From the NCBI GenBank assembly GCA_947452455.1, contig CANGBX010000005.1, positions 1 through 64,000 on the forward strand: a DNA stretch of 64,000 nt, given 5' to 3'. The notes below the pieces were generated by a model. That model saw only the letters and a program-made list of their open reading frames with translations, was not told the DNA's origin and made no database searches. This stretch comes from Beijerinckiaceae bacterium (GTDB lineage Bacteria; Pseudomonadota; Alphaproteobacteria; Rhizobiales; Beijerinckiaceae). Positions 24,402 to 33,968 of the stretch are shown here, in pieces; position 1 is the first letter of the stretch; every line of letters starts with the position of its first letter. The translations under genes were made by a program, and so were the position numbers.

Positions 24402-24712
24402 AAGCGCATGTCGATAGAAAACTTGTCTTTCTTCGGCTTGATGTAAACGCCGCCCGGCGTTGCATCACTTATCCAAAGACCAGCGCTCGGCTTATAGAAT
24501 ACAGTCGGCACATTGACGCCGGGAATGGCGAGGTCAAATGGCTGGCCGCGATCCGGCACTGCTATCGGCTTATTAACGCTAGAAAAAACTGGCGGCAGAA
24601 CAGGCTCGGCCATAGTCGCGCGATCAAGCTCCGTGCATGCACCGCAATCATTCGCCTCCTGCGCCAAGGCAGGGGCGGTAATGAGCGAAAAAATGAGAGC
24701 CATGCGGATCAT
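24398..24712 (-). CDS. Hypothetical small secreted protein
   Basis: A 104-residue protein with a clear signal peptide (MIRMALIFSLITAPALAQ). The mature part has a short CGAC motif near its start and is Pro-rich, with the charged run KPKKDKFSIDMRF at the end. No family is recognised. Its stop codon overlaps that of the convergent amidase by three bases (TTAG shared). The 95 bases between its start and the next gene hold nothing I can identify. Confidence 0.6.
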   Translation of the reverse strand: MIRMALIFSLITAPALAQEANDCGACTELDRATMAEPVLPPVFSSVNKPIAVPDRGQPFDLAIPGVNVPTVFYKPSAGLWISDATPGGVYIKPKKDKFSIDMRF

Positions 24713-24807
24713 GGCTCTCTTCCTGAGCTAGAAATTGGGCAAAAAAGGGGCGCGCACATATTCTGCGGGGCAATCCATAGCGCTAATCTTGGCAGCCGAA
24801 TGCGCGC

Positions 24808-25836
24808 TTATTCCTTGCCCGGCGGAAGAGTGGCGGCTTTCATCGCTTCAATCACGCTGTCGGGTTGGCTGGCCACATCCACCATCAAGGCCTGCAATTC
24901 GGCGCCGGCCATCGGGTCCACGCCCAATTTGCGCTTGGCTGCATCAGCTTTGAAACTTTCAGCCTTGGTCATGGCATCAAATGATTTGCGCAAAGCTTCC
25001 AGCCGTTCAGGCGGCACGCCCGGTGTGGTCAGAAAAGCTCGGCCAATGTCGGATGTGCTCGCCATCAGCTTCAGCACATTGCGGTCTTTCTCGATAGTGG
25101 TGAGTTCCAGCACGCTCGGCACATCGGGAATCTCATGATAGCGGCGCGTCGAAATCGTGTAGAGGATTTTGATCTTCTTCTCGTCGAACCAGTCTTGCTT
25201 GGTTTGCAAATAATCCCAGCTCGTCGAGCCAATGCCATCGGCTTCACCACGCTCCAGCGCCAGACCCATGGCAGCAGAAGAGGGGAAGCCGAGGATGACT
25301 TTGAACTTCGTGCCGACAAGGCGGTTCAGCGCCCAAGGGATCGTGGCCGATGTGCCAGCCGCTGCATTGGCGGAAAGAACCGTCTCGGTCTTTTTGATTT
25401 CATCAATCGTCTGCGCTTTGGATGATTTGAAAACAAGCCCCACGAGCACAGCTTGATCGACGCGGCCAATCCAGCCGAATTTTTCCGGCTCGAATTTACG
25501 CGCCTTGTCGGTGATTTTTTCCAGCACGAAGGTAGGCTGGAACAGCGCAATGGTCGTGCCGTCTTTGGGCGCAAGGTTGTAGACATATTCTGCTGCGGCG
25601 ATAGAGCCAGCACCGGGCATATTGCGTGGCACGATCACAGGTTTGCCGGGTATGAAATCGGAGAGATGCTGCGCGACCAGACGCGCGGAGAGATCATAAC
25701 CACCGCCTTCTCCAAGGCCGATGATCATATTGATCGCTTTGCCCTTGTAGAAATCTTCGATTGCGTCCGCGCGCGCAGCACTGGTCATGGCGAGGAGCGC
25801 GAGGCTCGAGGCGGCGATCCAACGGGTTTTGGTCAT
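24808..25836 (-). CDS. TctC/Bug-type periplasmic substrate-binding protein
   Basis: A 342-residue receptor of the tripartite tricarboxylate transporter family, with a signal peptide to about residue 23 (LLAMTSAARA). Family motifs: MIIGLGEGGGYDLSARLVAQHL, NMPGAGSIAAAEYVYN and APKDGTTIALF. It is clearly a paralogue of the protein at 8056-9081. Again no TctA/TctB gene is next to it; metH lies upstream on the same strand, 170 bases away behind a repeat element. Ligand unknown. Confidence 0.85.
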   Translation of the reverse strand: MTKTRWIAASSLALLAMTSAARADAIEDFYKGKAINMIIGLGEGGGYDLSARLVAQHLSDFIPGKPVIVPRNMPGAGSIAAAEYVYNLAPKDGTTIALFQPTFVLEKITDKARKFEPEKFGWIGRVDQAVLVGLVFKSSKAQTIDEIKKTETVLSANAAAGTSATIPWALNRLVGTKFKVILGFPSSAAMGLALERGEADGIGSTSWDYLQTKQDWFDEKKIKILYTISTRRYHEIPDVPSVLELTTIEKDRNVLKLMASTSDIGRAFLTTPGVPPERLEALRKSFDAMTKAESFKADAAKRKLGVDPMAGAELQALMVDVASQPDSVIEAMKAATLPPGKE

Positions 25837-25922
25837 TCTCTCCTCCGGTCGGGAACTTCAGGTCCCTTGTTCTGGGGAGAATACCCGCCTCACCCGGCCG
25901 CGTCGAGAGGTGCCATCTTTGC

Positions 25923-26002
25923 CGTCATTGCGAGCACAGCGAAGCAAACCAGAGCCTCAATTGGTGCCTTCTGGGTTGCTTCGCCTGCGGCTGGCAATGA
26001 CG
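25923..26002. repeat. Palindromic intergenic repeat, copy 6
   Basis: An 80-base, partly decayed copy (CGTCATTGCGAGCACAGCG ... CTGGCAATGACG) ending 4 bases from the metH stop. This is the only copy that sits between co-directional rather than convergent genes. Confidence 0.8.
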
Positions 26003-26006
26003 TTGA

Positions 26007-29000
26007 TTATTCAGCCGCGTCGAGCGCGAGGCTGGCAGGATTGTAATTCAGGATGGGGGCAAGCCAGCGTTCGACTTGGCCCACATCCATGCCCTTGCGC
26101 GCGGCATAATCTTCCACCTGATCACGCTCGATTTTGGCAACGCCGAAATAATAACTCTCCGGCTGCGCCAGATAGAGGCCCGAGACAGACGAGCCCGGCC
26201 ACATGGCAAAGGATTCGGTGAGCTTCACGCCAATGCGCCGCTCCGCTGCGAGCAGCTCAAACAATGTCTGCTTTTCGGTGTGATCGGGTTGCGCCGGATA
26301 GCCCGGTGCGGGGCGAATACCTGCATAATCTTCGGCAATGCGCTGTTCATTGGTGAGCGTTTCATCTGGCGCATAGGCCCAGAATTCGCGGCGCACGCGC
26401 TCGTGCATCTGTTCGGCAAAGGCTTCGGCAATGCGATCGGCCAAAGCTTTCACCATGATCGATTGATAATCATCATTGGCGCGCGCAAAGCGCTCTGCAA
26501 TGCGCTCTTCTTCGAGGCCGGCTGTTACCACAAAGCCGCCGACATAATCTTTCACGCCGGACGTATCAGGCGCCACGAAATCAGACAGAGCCACATTGGG
26601 CTTGCCATCGCGGCGCTGCAATTGCTGGCGCAAAGTGAAGAAGGTCGCGAGTTTCTCGGAGCGCGACTCGCCTGTGTAGAGCGCGATATCATCACCCACT
26701 GCATTGGCGGGCCAGAAGCCGATGACGGCTTTGGGCTGGAACCAGCGCTCATCAACAATGCGCTTCAGCATGGCTTGCGCATCTTCATAGAGCTGGCGCG
26801 CGGCAGCGCCCTGCTTTTCATCTTCGAGCAAAGCGGGGAAACGACCCTTCATTTCCCATGTCTGGAAGAAAGGCGTCCAGTCGATATAGGGCACAAGATC
26901 AGCGACGTCATAAGAGCGGAAGGTGCGTGTGCCCAAAAATGTCGGCTTCGCTGGCTGATAATGGGCCCAATCGATCTTCATCGCATTGGCGCGTGCGCGC
27001 GACAGCGGCAGGCGTTGCTTGTCATGTTCGGCGCGCGCATGGGCATCGGCCACTTTCTTATATTCGGCGCGGACGGTCTCGACATATTGGCTCTTGGAAT
27101 CGGGGGAGAGCAAAGCTGAAACAACACCGACCGCACGGCTCGCATCTGTCACATAGACCGATTGCCCGCGCTTGTAATTGGGATGGATCTTCACCGCTGT
27201 ATGCACACGGCTCGTCGTCGCCCCGCCAATCAGCAGCGGAATGTCAAAACCTTCGCGTTCCATTTCGGCAGCAAGGAAAGCCATTTCATCGAGCGAAGGT
27301 GTGATCAGGCCCGACAGGCCAATGGCGTCGACATTTTCCTTTTTCGCCGCATCGAGAATTTTGGCGGCCGGCACCATGACGCCCAGATCGATCACTTCAT
27401 AATTGTTGCAGGCCAGCACAACGCCAACAATATTCTTCCCAATATCATGCACGTCGCCCTTGACGGTGGCCATGAGAATTTTGCCCGCACTTGCGCGCTG
27501 CGAGCCTCCATTGCGGGCCTTCTCTTCTTCCATATAGGGCATGAGATAGGCGACAGCCTGTTTCATCACGCGCGCTGATTTCACGACCTGCGGCAGAAAC
27601 ATTTTGCCTGCGCCAAACAAATCACCGACGACATTCATGCCGGCCATCAGCGGGCCTTCGATGACGTCCAGCGGTCGCGTGGATTTTTGGCGGGCTTCTT
27701 CCACATCGACATCAATATATTCGGTGATGCCATTGACGAGTGCATGTTCAAGCCGCTTTTCAACGTTCTGCTCGCGCCAGACCAGATCCTTGGCCTTTAC
27801 CTCGCCTGTTTGACCTTTGAATTTATCGGCCAAATTCAACAGGCGCTCGGTGGAATCCGCGCGGCGGTTGAGCACAACATCTTCGCAAGCCTCGCGGAGT
27901 TCCGCATCGATCTCTTCATAGACCGAGAGCTGGCCCGCATTGACGATGCCCATATCCATGCCCGCTTGAATGGCATGGAACAGGAAGACCGAATGCATGG
28001 CTTCGCGCACAGGCTCATTGCCGCGGAAGGAGAAGGAGAGGTTCGAGACGCCGCCCGACACATGGGCATAAGGAAGATTGGCACGGATCTGGCGCGTGGC
28101 TTCGATAAAATCGACGCCATAATTATCATGCTCTTCAATGCCGGTGGCGATGGCAAAAATATTGGGGTCGAAGATGATGTCTTCCGGTGGAAAGCCGACT
28201 TTATTGACGAGTACATCATAGGCGCGCGAGCAAATTTCAATTTTGCGTGCCAGTGTATCGGCCTGACCTTTTTCATCAAAAGCCATGACGACCACGGCAG
28301 CACCATAGAGCTGCACGATTTTCGCCTGCGCGATGAAATTCTCTTCGCCCTCTTTCAGCGAGATCGAATTGACCACCGCCTTGCCCTGAATGCATTTCAG
28401 GCCCGCTTCGATCACTTCGAATTTCGAAGAATCGACCATGATCGGCACGCGCGCAATATCGGGCTCAGCGGCGATCAGATTGAGATAATCGACCATGGCC
28501 TTTTGTGAATCCAACAGGCCTTCATCCATATTGACGTCGATGATCTGCGCGCCATTGGCAACCTGATCTCGCGCGACATCAAGCGCCGCTGCATATTCAC
28601 CATTCTTGATGAGCTTGCGGAAGCGTGCCGAGCCCGTGACATTGGTGCGCTCGCCCACATTCACAAAGCGAATGTCGGACGTGACTTTGAAGGGCTCAAG
28701 GCCAGCCAGCCGCAGCATGGGCTCGACGTCAACGACGTTACGCGGTGCTACGCCTGCAATGCGCTTGCCCATCGCTTCAATATGGTCTGGCGTCGTGCCG
28801 CAACAGCCGCCCAGAATGTTCACCAAGCCTGCGTCGGCAAATTCGCCGACAAGTGCTGACATATATTCGGGGCTCTCATCATAGAGGCCAAATTCATTGG
28901 GCAGGCCCGCATTGGGATAGGCAATGATGAGCGTGTCGGCGAGGCGTGAGAGATCGGCAATATGGGCGCGCATTTCGCGCGCTCCCAATGCGCAATTAAG

Positions 29001-29753
29001 CCCAATGGCAAAAGGCTTGGCGTGGCGCAGCGAAATCCAGAAGGCTTCTGCTGTCTGGCCTGAAAGCGTGCGGCCCGACAAGTCGGTAATCGTGCCGGAA
29101 ATGATGATGGGCAGACGCGCGCCTGTCGCCACATAAGCATCTTCAATGCCCGCAAGGGCTGCTTTGGCATTGAGCGTGTCGAATACGGTTTCGATCAGCA
29201 TGAGATCGGCGCCGCCTTCAATCAATCCTTGAGCTGCTTGCGCATAGGCCGCACGCAATTCATCGAAGGTCACCGCACGAAAGCCCGGATCATTCACATC
29301 GGGTGAAAGAGATGCCGTGCGATTGGTCGGGCCCATGGCACCGGCCACAAAACGGCGGCGACAGTCTTTCTGCTGCGCAAGATCAGCTGCTTCACGCGCC
29401 AGACGGGCGCCTTCACGGTTGAGCTCGGTGACCACCTCTTCAAGGCCGTAATCGGCCTGTGCAATCGTGGTGGAAGAGAAAGTATTGGTCTCGCAAATAT
29501 CGGCCCCCGCCAAGAAATAAGCGAGGTGAATATCGCGGATCGCATCCGGTTGGGTGAGGATCAGCAAATCATTATTGCCGCGCAGATCACGCTTCCAATC
29601 CTTGAAGCGGTCGCCCCGAAAATCTTCTTCCGAGAATTTACGGTCCTGGATCATCGTGCCCATGGCGCCATCGAGTAGCAAGATGCGTTCGCGCGCGATT
29701 GCACTCAGGGCCTTGCGGATTTCATCGCCATCACGCGGCGTGATCGTGGTCAT
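26007..29753 (-). CDS. metH: Cobalamin-dependent methionine synthase
   Basis: A 1248-residue, four-module enzyme moving a methyl group from 5-methyltetrahydrofolate to homocysteine through B12. Module 1 (to about 330) has zinc ligands C244 (GLNCALG) and C307/C308 (GGCCGTT); module 2 (about 350-620) binds folate; module 3 holds the B12 loop [10 protein letters not shown] with the cobalt-ligand His; module 4 (about 920 to end) is the AdoMet reactivation domain. Length is near the E. coli 1227. It follows metF by 12 bases, in one operon. No cobalamin riboswitch is seen ahead of it. Confidence 0.97.
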   Translation of the reverse strand: MTTITPRDGDEIRKALSAIARERILLLDGAMGTMIQDRKFSEEDFRGDRFKDWKRDLRGNNDLLILTQPDAIRDIHLAYFLAGADICETNTFSSTTIAQADYGLEEVVTELNREGARLAREAADLAQQKDCRRRFVAGAMGPTNRTASLSPDVNDPGFRAVTFDELRAAYAQAAQGLIEGGADLMLIETVFDTLNAKAALAGIEDAYVATGARLPIIISGTITDLSGRTLSGQTAEAFWISLRHAKPFAIGLNCALGAREMRAHIADLSRLADTLIIAYPNAGLPNEFGLYDESPEYMSALVGEFADAGLVNILGGCCGTTPDHIEAMGKRIAGVAPRNVVDVEPMLRLAGLEPFKVTSDIRFVNVGERTNVTGSARFRKLIKNGEYAAALDVARDQVANGAQIIDVNMDEGLLDSQKAMVDYLNLIAAEPDIARVPIMVDSSKFEVIEAGLKCIQGKAVVNSISLKEGEENFIAQAKIVQLYGAAVVVMAFDEKGQADTLARKIEICSRAYDVLVNKVGFPPEDIIFDPNIFAIATGIEEHDNYGVDFIEATRQIRANLPYAHVSGGVSNLSFSFRGNEPVREAMHSVFLFHAIQAGMDMGIVNAGQLSVYEEIDAELREACEDVVLNRRADSTERLLNLADKFKGQTGEVKAKDLVWREQNVEKRLEHALVNGITEYIDVDVEEARQKSTRPLDVIEGPLMAGMNVVGDLFGAGKMFLPQVVKSARVMKQAVAYLMPYMEEEKARNGGSQRASAGKILMATVKGDVHDIGKNIVGVVLACNNYEVIDLGVMVPAAKILDAAKKENVDAIGLSGLITPSLDEMAFLAAEMEREGFDIPLLIGGATTSRVHTAVKIHPNYKRGQSVYVTDASRAVGVVSALLSPDSKSQYVETVRAEYKKVADAHARAEHDKQRLPLSRARANAMKIDWAHYQPAKPTFLGTRTFRSYDVADLVPYIDWTPFFQTWEMKGRFPALLEDEKQGAAARQLYEDAQAMLKRIVDERWFQPKAVIGFWPANAVGDDIALYTGESRSEKLATFFTLRQQLQRRDGKPNVALSDFVAPDTSGVKDYVGGFVVTAGLEEERIAERFARANDDYQSIMVKALADRIAEAFAEQMHERVRREFWAYAPDETLTNEQRIAEDYAGIRPAPGYPAQPDHTEKQTLFELLAAERRIGVKLTESFAMWPGSSVSGLYLAQPESYYFGVAKIERDQVEDYAARKGMDVGQVERWLAPILNYNPASLALDAAE

Positions 29754-29765
29754 GTGTCGTTGTCC

Positions 29766-30659
29766 TTACGCCGCTTTGGCGCGCAATCCGAGCAAATGGC
29801 AGATCGCATAAACGAGATCGGCCTTGTTCATCGTGTAAAAGTGAAAATCGCAAATGCCTTCATCAACAAGGTCGAGCACTTGCTCGGCGGCAACTGCCGC
29901 CGCAATCAGGCGGCGCGTTGCAGGATCATGTTCGAGGCCTTCAAAGCGATCAGCCAACCATTGCGGCACGCTGGCGCCGGTCCTTTGCGCAAAATTGGCG
30001 GTCTGTTTGAAATTCTGCACGGGCACTATGCCGGGCAGGATCGGGATGTTGATCCCGCGCTGGCGCACGCGATTGAGATATTTCAGATAGGTCTCGTTCT
30101 CGAAGAAAAATTGCGTAATGGCGCGCGTGGCGCCCGCATCGACCTTTGCCGCAAGCACATCAATATCCTGATCAAGCGTGCCGCTTTCAGGGTGCTTTTC
30201 CGGATAGGCAGACACCGTGACTTCAAAATCACCAAGCTTGCGAATACCCGCCACCAGATCGGTCGAGGTCTGGTAACCGCCCGGATGCGCCAGAAAACGT
30301 GAGCCCGGACCTTCCGGCGGATCGCCCCGTAGCGCAACAATATGTTTGACGCCTGCATCGGCATAAGAGCGGATGACGGAATCAATTTCATCACGTGTCG
30401 CCCCCACGCAAGTCAGATGCGCTGCTGGTTTTAGTGAAGTTTCTTTCACAAGGCGTGCAACGGTCGCATGGGTGCGCTCACGCGTCGTGCCGCCCGCCCC
30501 GTAAGTGACAGAGACGAATGACGGCGAGAGGGGCGCAAGCCGGTCAATGCTCTCCCACAGATTGGCTTCCATCTCCGCTGACTTGGGCGGGAAGAATTCA
30601 AACGAGACGGCAATTTGTGATTGGCCATTACGGCTCGGGCGAAGGGCGGAATTCATCAC
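29766..30659 (-). CDS. metF: 5,10-methylenetetrahydrofolate reductase
   Basis: A 297-residue FAD enzyme making 5-methyltetrahydrofolate, the methyl donor used by MetH next door. It shows VSFEFFPPKS with the catalytic Glu near the N-terminus, VTYGAGGTTRERT, HLTCVGATRDEI, and ALRGDPPEGPG. Length is normal. The start overlaps the stop of the upstream regulator gene by four bases (ATGA), so translation is probably coupled; metH begins 12 bases after its stop. Confidence 0.95.
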   Translation of the reverse strand: MMNSALRPSRNGQSQIAVSFEFFPPKSAEMEANLWESIDRLAPLSPSFVSVTYGAGGTTRERTHATVARLVKETSLKPAAHLTCVGATRDEIDSVIRSYADAGVKHIVALRGDPPEGPGSRFLAHPGGYQTSTDLVAGIRKLGDFEVTVSAYPEKHPESGTLDQDIDVLAAKVDAGATRAITQFFFENETYLKYLNRVRQRGINIPILPGIVPVQNFKQTANFAQRTGASVPQWLADRFEGLEHDPATRRLIAAAVAAEQVLDLVDEGICDFHFYTMNKADLVYAICHLLGLRAKAA

Positions 30660-31672
30660 GCCACCTCGCGATTGCCGCGCGTGATGATGTCGGTGACAAC
30701 GCGGCGGTCACGTCCGACCCAGAGCGAGACGGTCAGCTGTCCATCATTCTTGGTGAAAGGCGCGAGATCGCGTTGGCTCTCAACATCAAGCCCGCATTCT
30801 TGCAGGAGGTCAGCAACTTCCTGATGGGCAAAGCCCAAGCGGCGATGGGCATGTTTCTCGCGCAAAAATTCCAATTCATGCGGGGCAAAATCAATGATGA
30901 CGAGCCGCCCGCCGGGGCGCAACGTGCGTGCGGCCTCACGCAAAGCGCGCGCCGGATCATCAAGATAATGCAAAACTTGGTGGATCACGACGAGATCATA
31001 AGCATCATGCTCGACGGGCAGGGCGTAAATATCGCCTTGGCGCAATTGCGCATTGCGCAGGCCCGCATGTTCAAGTCGCGCACGTGCGACATTCAGCATG
31101 GCGGGGCTTTGGTCCACACCCACAGCGCGCTGCGCAAAGGGGGCCAACAATTCGAGCATGCGGCCTGTGCCTGTGCCCAGATCAAGCACAGCTTGGAATG
31201 TCTTTTTCTCGACGATCTCACGCAAGGCTGCTTCCACGCGCTCTTCAGGCACGTGCAGCGAGCGCACGCGGTCCCAGTCCGCTGCTTGTTCGGCAAAATA
31301 GCGCGCCGCCTGTTCGGCGCGCGCGCGGCGCACATCTGACAGGCGCGCATGATCATTGGCGAGCACGGCATCGCTGCGGTCGAGGCGACTCACAACAGCT
31401 TGGGCCACTTCGCCCATCGGCCCGCGATCATGCAGACGAAAGAAAGCCCAGGCTCCTTCGCGATGGCGCTCCACAAGCCCGGCTTCCGCCAGCAATTTGA
31501 GGTGTCGCGAAATGCGCGGCTGCGATTGGCCAAGAATAGTGACCAGTTCGCTCACCGTCAGTTCGGCCTCGCAGAGGAGGGCGAGCAGGCGGATGCGCGT
31601 GATCTCACCCGCCGCTTCGAGCGCGGTGATCAAGGCAAGTGGCGAGACCTGTGTCGGGGCGGCCTGTGGCAT
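30656..31672 (-). CDS. ArsR-type regulator fused to SAM-dependent methyltransferase (SahR/SamR-like)
   Basis: A 338-residue two-domain protein. Residues 10-90 are an ArsR winged helix (TRIRLLALLCEAELTVSEL..GQSQPRISRHLKLL) without the metal-binding Cys pair of classical ArsR. Residues 130-270 form a class I methyltransferase fold with VLDLGTGTGRMLELLAP. Such fusions are known regulators of the methionine/SAM cycle in proteobacteria, sensing SAM or S-adenosylhomocysteine. Its place ahead of metF-metH in one operon fits. The ATG at 31672 is chosen; a TTG at 31690 would start only 3 bases from the palindrome. Confidence 0.88.
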   Translation of the reverse strand: MPQAAPTQVSPLALITALEAAGEITRIRLLALLCEAELTVSELVTILGQSQPRISRHLKLLAEAGLVERHREGAWAFFRLHDRGPMGEVAQAVVSRLDRSDAVLANDHARLSDVRRARAEQAARYFAEQAADWDRVRSLHVPEERVEAALREIVEKKTFQAVLDLGTGTGRMLELLAPFAQRAVGVDQSPAMLNVARARLEHAGLRNAQLRQGDIYALPVEHDAYDLVVIHQVLHYLDDPARALREAARTLRPGGRLVIIDFAPHELEFLREKHAHRRLGFAHQEVADLLQECGLDVESQRDLAPFTKNDGQLTVSLWVGRDRRVVTDIITRGNREVA

Positions 31673-31693
31673 GGTTGGGTCCGTATTCAAGAT

Positions 31694-31709
31694 ATAAAGA
31701 TATCTTTAT
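31694..31709. promoter_or_regulatory. Perfect 16-bp palindrome, probable operator of the regulator-metF-metH operon
   Basis: ATAAAGATATCTTTAT reads the same on both strands and ends 21 bases ahead of the regulator's ATG. ArsR-family proteins bind such AT-rich dyads, so this is the likely site of autoregulation and of control by SAM-cycle metabolites. I see no other copy in the window. Confidence 0.7.
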
Positions 31710-31896
31710 GCGGTAATAGACCCTCAGGCAAGGCGGGTGGGCCTGCTGCCCACCCAAAAAGAGGGGTGCGCCTTATCAAAAAGGCGAGAAATCAGAATCT
31801 TTTCTGACCCTTCGGCCCAGATTCAACCCTTCGTTAATGGTTAAAGCTTCCTAATGGCATGTGGGGCAGACCTGTCCCGAAATGACTCGTTTCCAA

Positions 31897-31925
31897 TTGA
31901 CGCCCATATAGTCCCATGCTATCCC
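31897..31925 (+). promoter_or_regulatory. Probable mraZ (dcw cluster) promoter
   Basis: TTGACG and TATCCC are 17 bases apart at 31897-31925, about 120 bases before the mraZ coding region, in a 370-base spacer between the methionine operon and the dcw cluster. The rest of the spacer has a G/C-rich inverted repeat near 31734-31757 (GGTGGGC / GCCCACC), which may end antisense transcription, and the mraZ repeats. Confidence 0.5.
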
Positions 31926-32012
31926 AAATCATCCCGTTCGGAGTTCAGGTTTCGGCGTTTCCCGGGTGCCGCCTTTCGGCGCGTCCCGTGAGCCGTTCTG
32001 TGTCTGGTTCTG

Positions 32013-32036
32013 GTGGGTTTGCGTGTTTCGCGTGGG
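32013..32036 (+). promoter_or_regulatory. Candidate MraZ-binding direct repeats
   Basis: GTGGG, GTGTT and GTGGG start at 32013, 32023 and 32032, a period of 9-10 bases, just ahead of the chosen mraZ start. MraZ proteins bind arrays of short TGGG-type repeats at this spacing in their own promoters, so this is a fitting autoregulatory site. Confidence 0.5.
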
Positions 32037-32045
32037 TTAAGCGTT

Positions 32046-32519
32046 TTGGACCGTTTCGTTTCGCACTTCACCAATCGGCTCGACTCCAAGGGCCGTGTTT
32101 CGATCCCGGCCACGTTTCGAGCGGTGCTGGCGCGCGACGGATTCGACGGTCTTTACGTGCATCCTTCGTTGGACGCGCAGGCGGTCGACTGCGGTGGCCA
32201 TGCGCTGCTGAAGGAGATCGACGGGTTGTTGGACAGGTTGTCTCCTTATTCGGAGGAGCGCGATCTGTTTTCGACGGCTCTGTTGGGAACGAGCGAAATT
32301 CTGAAGGTCGATACGGAGGGCCGTGTCGTTCTGACGGACAGCGTCAAAGCCTATGCGGGGATCACGGCGGAAGTGACCTTCGTGGGGCAGGGACACAAGT
32401 TTCAAATCTGGGAGCCGAGCCGCTTCCGCACGCATCTGGACGAGGCCAGAAACCGGGTGCGCGATTTACGGAAAGAGCTCAGCAACCGGCACGCGGCAGC
32501 GGATCAGCCGCGACCTTGA
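32046..32519 (+). CDS. mraZ: Transcriptional regulator MraZ
   Basis: A 157-residue protein with two AbrB-like swapped-hairpin domains, each marked by D-x3-R: LDSKGR near residue 12 and VDTEGR near 87. It is the DNA-binding repressor of the dcw cluster. I take the TTG at 32046 as start because it gives the usual MDRFVSHFTNRLDSKGR opening; a GTG at 32013 would add 11 residues and lie on the binding repeats. Codon use is unlike the genes that follow: GAC, GAG, CGG, CGA, AGG and AGA are common. Confidence 0.88.
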   Translation: MDRFVSHFTNRLDSKGRVSIPATFRAVLARDGFDGLYVHPSLDAQAVDCGGHALLKEIDGLLDRLSPYSEERDLFSTALLGTSEILKVDTEGRVVLTDSVKAYAGITAEVTFVGQGHKFQIWEPSRFRTHLDEARNRVRDLRKELSNRHAAADQPRP

Positions 32520-32530
32520 GGAGCACGGGA

Positions 32531-33568
32531 ATGGAGCAGGGCGGCGGCGTTGAGACTTCTCTCGCCGCAGGCGGACCAGCCCGGCACATTCCCGTGCTCC
32601 TCAACGAGGTTCTCGACTCTCTCGATATTCGCGAAGGCGGCCTTTATCTCGACGGCACATTTGGCGCTGGCGGTTATACGCAGGCCATTCTCGCTACACC
32701 TGACACGCGCGTGCTGGCTTTTGATCGCGACCCCAATGCCATTGCGGGAGGTCAAGCTTTGGTTGAAAAATACCAAGGCCGCTTGATGCTCGAACATGCG
32801 CAATTTTCAACATGCGCAGAAGTGGCGGCTGCGCGGGGCCTTTCAGCTTTCGATGGCATCACGTTCGATATCGGCGTGTCATCCATGCAATTGGATGAGG
32901 CAGCGCGCGGCTTCTCTTTCCGCTTTGAAGGCCCGCTCGATATGCGCATGTCGCAGACAGGGCGCAGTGCAGCCGACATTGTGAATGAGGCCAGCGAAGA
33001 AGAGATTGCCGACATTCTCTATCATTATGGTGAAGAGCGTGCCTCGCGTCGCATCGCGCGCGCCATTGTGCATGATCGTGAAACCAAGCCCTACACGACG
33101 ACCAAAGAATTGGCTGAACTCATTTCGCGCATCATTCCTGCGCGTCCGCAAGATATTCATCCCGCCACGCGCTCTTTTCAGGGCTTGCGTATTGCGGTGA
33201 ATGATGAGCTCGGCGAATTGGTGAAGGCGCTGACAGGCTCGGAAAAATTACTCGCGTCTGGTGGACGCTTGGCTGTGGTGAGCTTCCACTCGCTCGAAGA
33301 TCGCATTGTGAAGCAATTCTTTGCGCTGCGCTCGAACCGTGGGCGTGCGGCGTCTCGTCTTTTGCCCGGTGAACCTGTGCCGCCGCCCTCGACTTTCACA
33401 CTTGAAGGCAAACAGCCCATCACGGCTGGCCCTGCAGAAACACACACCAATCCCCGCGCACGTTCGGCGCGGTTGCGTGCCGGCATCCGCACGGATGTGG
33501 CGCCATTAGGACTTGATCCCGCGCTCGCTGCTTTGGCGAGCCTTCCCGAACACGGCAAGGGGCGCTGA
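32531..33568 (+). CDS. rsmH: 16S rRNA (cytosine-1402-N4)-methyltransferase
   Basis: A 345-residue SAM-dependent enzyme methylating C1402 of 16S rRNA. It opens with the HIPVLLNEVLDSL segment, then the SAM-site GTFGAGGYTQAIL, DRDPNA, and the MRMSQTGRSAADIVNE and HSLEDRIVKQFF segments typical of RsmH. The ATG at 32531 follows GAGGAGCACGGGA, 11 bases after the mraZ stop; the same frame is open further upstream but that part is the shadow of mraZ. The first 30 codons share mraZ's atypical codon use. Confidence 0.95.
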   Translation: MEQGGGVETSLAAGGPARHIPVLLNEVLDSLDIREGGLYLDGTFGAGGYTQAILATPDTRVLAFDRDPNAIAGGQALVEKYQGRLMLEHAQFSTCAEVAAARGLSAFDGITFDIGVSSMQLDEAARGFSFRFEGPLDMRMSQTGRSAADIVNEASEEEIADILYHYGEERASRRIARAIVHDRETKPYTTTKELAELISRIIPARPQDIHPATRSFQGLRIAVNDELGELVKALTGSEKLLASGGRLAVVSFHSLEDRIVKQFFALRSNRGRAASRLLPGEPVPPPSTFTLEGKQPITAGPAETHTNPRARSARLRAGIRTDVAPLGLDPALAALASLPEHGKGR

Positions 33569-33569
33569 C

Positions 33570-33968
33570 ATGCTGCGCTATTTGAATGTTCTCGCGATTG
33601 GCGCACTGGTCGGCTCGGCCGTCTACGCCTATTCGATCAAATATGAAACGATCCTCTACTCCGAGCAGATCGTGAAGATTCAGCATCAGATCAATGCCGA
33701 GCAAGACAAGATCAACATGCTGCGCGCAGAATGGTCTTACCTCATGCGCCCCGAACGCCTGCAAATGCTGAGTGATCGTCATCTTGATTTGCAGCAGCTT
33801 GCTCATAGCCAGATTATCCAGTCGCCCAATGAAATGCCCGATCAGCCGCCAAAGGTGGATTCCATTGGCCGCAAGCTCGAGGCTTTGGGCTTGAGCGATT
33901 TGGGTGACATTGCGCCACGCGAAGAGAAAAAGCCCGTGGCCAAAGCCTCTGTGAGGCCAGCGCGATGA
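33570..33968 (+). CDS. ftsL: Cell division protein FtsL
   Basis: A 132-residue bitopic membrane protein of the divisome. One N-terminal transmembrane helix (VLAIGALVGSAVYAY) is followed by a leucine-zipper-like coiled coil (YSEQIVKIQHQINAEQDKINMLRAEW), which pairs with FtsB and FtsQ. The ATG at 33570 is one base after the rsmH stop. Its stop overlaps the ftsI start by four bases. Sequence conservation is low in this family; identity rests on length, topology and place. Confidence 0.88.
   Translation: MLRYLNVLAIGALVGSAVYAYSIKYETILYSEQIVKIQHQINAEQDKINMLRAEWSYLMRPERLQMLSDRHLDLQQLAHSQIIQSPNEMPDQPPKVDSIGRKLEALGLSDLGDIAPREEKKPVAKASVRPAR

Noticed and set aside
26076-27119. A 347-codon open frame antisense to metH
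   Set aside because: Composition is that of a shadow frame and the sense strand codes the AdoMet domain of MetH.
29754-31915. SAM or cobalamin riboswitch ahead of the metF-metH operon
   Set aside because: The leader holds only a short palindrome and no conserved riboswitch core that I can recognise; metF-metH have no leader of their own.
31916-32530. Upstream extension of the rsmH frame giving a 550-residue protein
   Set aside because: The added 205 residues are the +1 shadow of mraZ; the ATG at 32531 gives the normal RsmH N-terminus and length.
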